DNA of 56,405 bases, from IMG/VR virus record IMGVR_UViG_3300017751_000019, positions 1-56,405 of that record. The stretch is one strand, 5' to 3'. The notes below the pieces were generated by a model that saw only the letters and a list, made by a program, of their open reading frames with translations, ran no database searches and had not been told where the DNA came from. Shown here one piece after another: positions 55,125 through 56,405 of this stretch; within the stretch, counting starts at the first letter, position 1; every line of letters starts with the position of its first letter. Both the position numbers and the translations under genes were made by a program. This stretch comes from a virus.

Positions 55125-55849
55125 TTGTAGACGAGCGCGACGATGGTGTCACCGTGGGCGGTGAACGTGGCTTCATCCGAGCGTAGCTCGATAAAATCTT
55201 TTGCATTAAACGAAGAGCCAGAAATGTCAGCGCCTGCATGAATTGGAATGATAAGACAGTGGTCTCCTCGTTTTTCTATAGTGATGGTTTCCCCCGCTCG
55301 GACAGGACGAACTAGGCGGCTCCAATTTGGTTCGTCATTAGGTAGGTCTTGAGGCATTAGGCAGTGCAGTGAAGCCCCTGATTGAAGCACCTCAAAGCCA
55401 AGCGATCTTTCATAAGGCTGGTAAGACCATTTAGTTGGTTGCCAGTCTGTTTGATCCCAGTATCTTGAGCCATCAATGTAGGCGTGAACCTTCATCTCCT
55501 CACTATCAAAAACAAAACGGGTCACAAAGAAAGGCTCTGTTCCTTCCATTGCACTTTGAACTTCTGCCATATCAGCTTCTGGTTCACAGTGAGATGTGTA
55601 ACAAAGGTGCTCACCTGAAGGGACATTAGGGCTGATGGTCGCAAAACACCAAGGCCATCGAGAGTGATATACATGGTCAGTGTCATCATGCTTTACGCTT
55701 GTAGACCTATCAAAGAAAGTTGTTAGTTCTTTTGCGGTGTAGCTCAGCGTCTTGCCAGCAGGCATATCGAGAGACTCGCTTAAAGTAAAGACACCATTTT
55801 TAAGGAGGAGGGGGAAGGCGTGCTCTGAAAGCAAGTCTCTATCTGACAT
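55121..55849 (-). CDS. Unknown 242-residue beta-rich protein
   Basis: A beta-rich protein with features of a double-stranded beta-helix/cupin-like fold: V-R-A-G-E-T-I-T-I-E-K-R-G-D-H-C-L-I-I-P-I (about 181-201) and a preceding D-Q-T-D-W-Q-P-T-K-W-S-Y region. No complete metal site is evident. It is coupled to the oxygenase gene downstream (4-base overlap) and to the small protein upstream (TAATG), so it may serve the same process. Confidence 0.6.
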   Translation of the reverse strand: MSDRDLLSEHAFPLLLKNGVFTLSESLDMPAGKTLSYTAKELTTFFDRSTSVKHDDTDHVYHSRWPWCFATISPNVPSGEHLCYTSHCEPEADMAEVQSAMEGTEPFFVTRFVFDSEEMKVHAYIDGSRYWDQTDWQPTKWSYQPYERSLGFEVLQSGASLHCLMPQDLPNDEPNWSRLVRPVRAGETITIEKRGDHCLIIPIHAGADISGSSFNAKDFIELRSDEATFTAHGDTIVALVYK

Positions 55850-56115
55850 TAGACTACTCCAGTCGTGATCTGAGCATCTCCAGAGTAACCAATAAGGTCA
55901 TCAACATTGTCAGGGACTGGCGGGATAATTTCTGGGGATTCAACGTCTCGTATTGCAACTTCAATAGCTAGTTTTGTACGGGCAGAATCTATCGAGTTGC
56001 CAGACTTTATGACAGGAACAAGTATTTTTTTGGTCGTTCCTGCAACTGGATAGGTTACAAGGTACTCCATTGTGTCTGCATCGTATGCAGCGATTCTGTA
56101 GCTGATAGAACTCAT
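55849..56115 (-). CDS. Small unknown protein (cassette copy B)
   Basis: An 88-residue, beta-rich acidic protein. The ATG at 56115 is preferred over an in-frame GTG at 56127, because GGGAG lies 5 bases before it and it overlaps the previous stop (ATGA), as in copy A. It contains Y-D-A-D-T-M-E-Y-L-V-T-Y and an I-P-P-V-P-D-N-V-D linker. Paralogue of the partial gene at 1-99. Function is unknown. Confidence 0.7.
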   Translation of the reverse strand: MSSISYRIAAYDADTMEYLVTYPVAGTTKKILVPVIKSGNSIDSARTKLAIEVAIRDVESPEIIPPVPDNVDDLIGYSGDAQITTGVV

Positions 56116-56405
56116 TTTCTCTCCCACATAGTTTCACGATAAAGGCTTGGATGAGATGAGCGTTTATCTCTAGTTTTTTGGAGATGCACCAACTCTTTTT
56201 TGTTCATAGCCCTTATCTCTGCCGTCTTCTCCATACCCCTCTTAAAAGGTATGGCCTGCGCAATAGGATAGCCCCGAGGCAATAATATGGTCGTCCCTCT
56301 CTGCTTTATGAAGGATGGGAAGTTCACATACTCAAAGTACTTGTCTGTCTCAACGATGCCGCGCATGCACTCGATAATGTTGTTCTCACGGTTGAGAGGG
56401 GGAAC
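56112..56405 (-). CDS. Partial DUF6065-like protein (cassette copy B)
   Basis: The last 97 codons of a DUF6065-like gene whose start lies beyond the right edge. The frame stays open to the edge and aligns without gaps to copy A (96-800), including [12 protein letters not shown]. About 80 percent identity over the final 84 residues. Confidence 0.85.
   Translation of the reverse strand, partial: VPPLNRENNIIECMRGIVETDKYFEYVNFPSFIKQRGTTILLPRGYPIAQAIPFKRGMEKTAEIRAMNKKELVHLQKTRDKRSSHPSLYRETMWERK

Noticed and set aside
1-56405. Terminal direct repeat marking a complete linear genome
   Set aside because: The sequences at the two edges are diverged paralogues and stop at different points of the cassette; they are not identical repeats.

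Overview
The window reads as most of the genome of a temperate, short-tailed (podovirus-like) tailed phage of a bacterium, probably marine. The head and tail genes have podovirus character: a large terminase, a portal, a scaffold, a DUF5309-type major capsid protein, two tail-tube/nozzle-like proteins, several long internal-virion-type proteins and two fibre-like proteins. There is also a tyrosine integrase next to a piece of tRNA-Ser that looks like attP. Sigma70-like promoters (TTGACA / TATAAT) and the CobS/CobT-like gene pair fit a proteobacterial host, but the host cannot be named from this sequence. The ends are not a clean genome terminus: both lie inside copies of the same two-gene cassette, so a little sequence is missing between them.

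Layout. (1) 1-9307, minus strand: small terminase candidate, large terminase, portal, fibre, glycine-rich adhesin-like protein, DUF6065 cassette copy A. If the genome is circular or circularly permuted, this block continues at the right end of the window. (2) 9308-9695: GC-rich non-coding divergent region with hairpins. (3) 9696-12627, plus: an accessory run of tiny, mostly overlapping unknown genes. (4) 12787-17947, plus: CobS-like AAA+ ATPase, CobT-like VWA protein, small genes and a 2OG-Fe(II) oxygenase. (5) 18058-19750, plus: LuxR-type regulator, integrase, attP. (6) 20005-24458, minus: 2OG oxygenase, M15 endolysin, EF-hand membrane protein, holin, lysine/cysteine-rich microproteins, HNH nuclease, Hjc-like nuclease, HTH/zinc protein. 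(7) 24692-25350, plus: RuvC-like resolvase. (8) 25316-28109, minus: 2OG oxygenase, zinc-ribbon protein, PrimPol-RecA-like replication protein, HTH repressor-like protein. (9) 28199-31612, plus: a recombination/replication set (Sak4-like ATPase, SSB-like protein ending in an acidic tip, Cas4/RecB-like nuclease). (10) 31609-56405, minus: a 3141-residue virion protein, internal proteins, fibre, tail, capsid, scaffold, another 2OG oxygenase and DUF6065 cassette copy B.

Control. A palindrome TGACACCTTTAGGTGTCA (or close forms) lies in front of the CobS/CobT operon, in the HTH/recombination divergent region and between the divergent promoters at 24.5 kb, with half-site versions before the LuxR-type gene. 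This points to one repressor acting on several early operons. Minus-strand late and lysis gene starts are marked by a different word, GGACGACCA, in short gaps. The window shows no DNA polymerase or RNA polymerase; replication appears to rest on the PrimPol-helicase fusion plus host enzymes.

Most notable: an attP carrying a promoter plus the 5' half of tRNA-Ser, four 2OG-Fe(II) oxygenases, a CobT-like protein with both HExxH and MIDAS motifs, a Gly-Asn-X repeat protein, and the shared operator and late-gene words.
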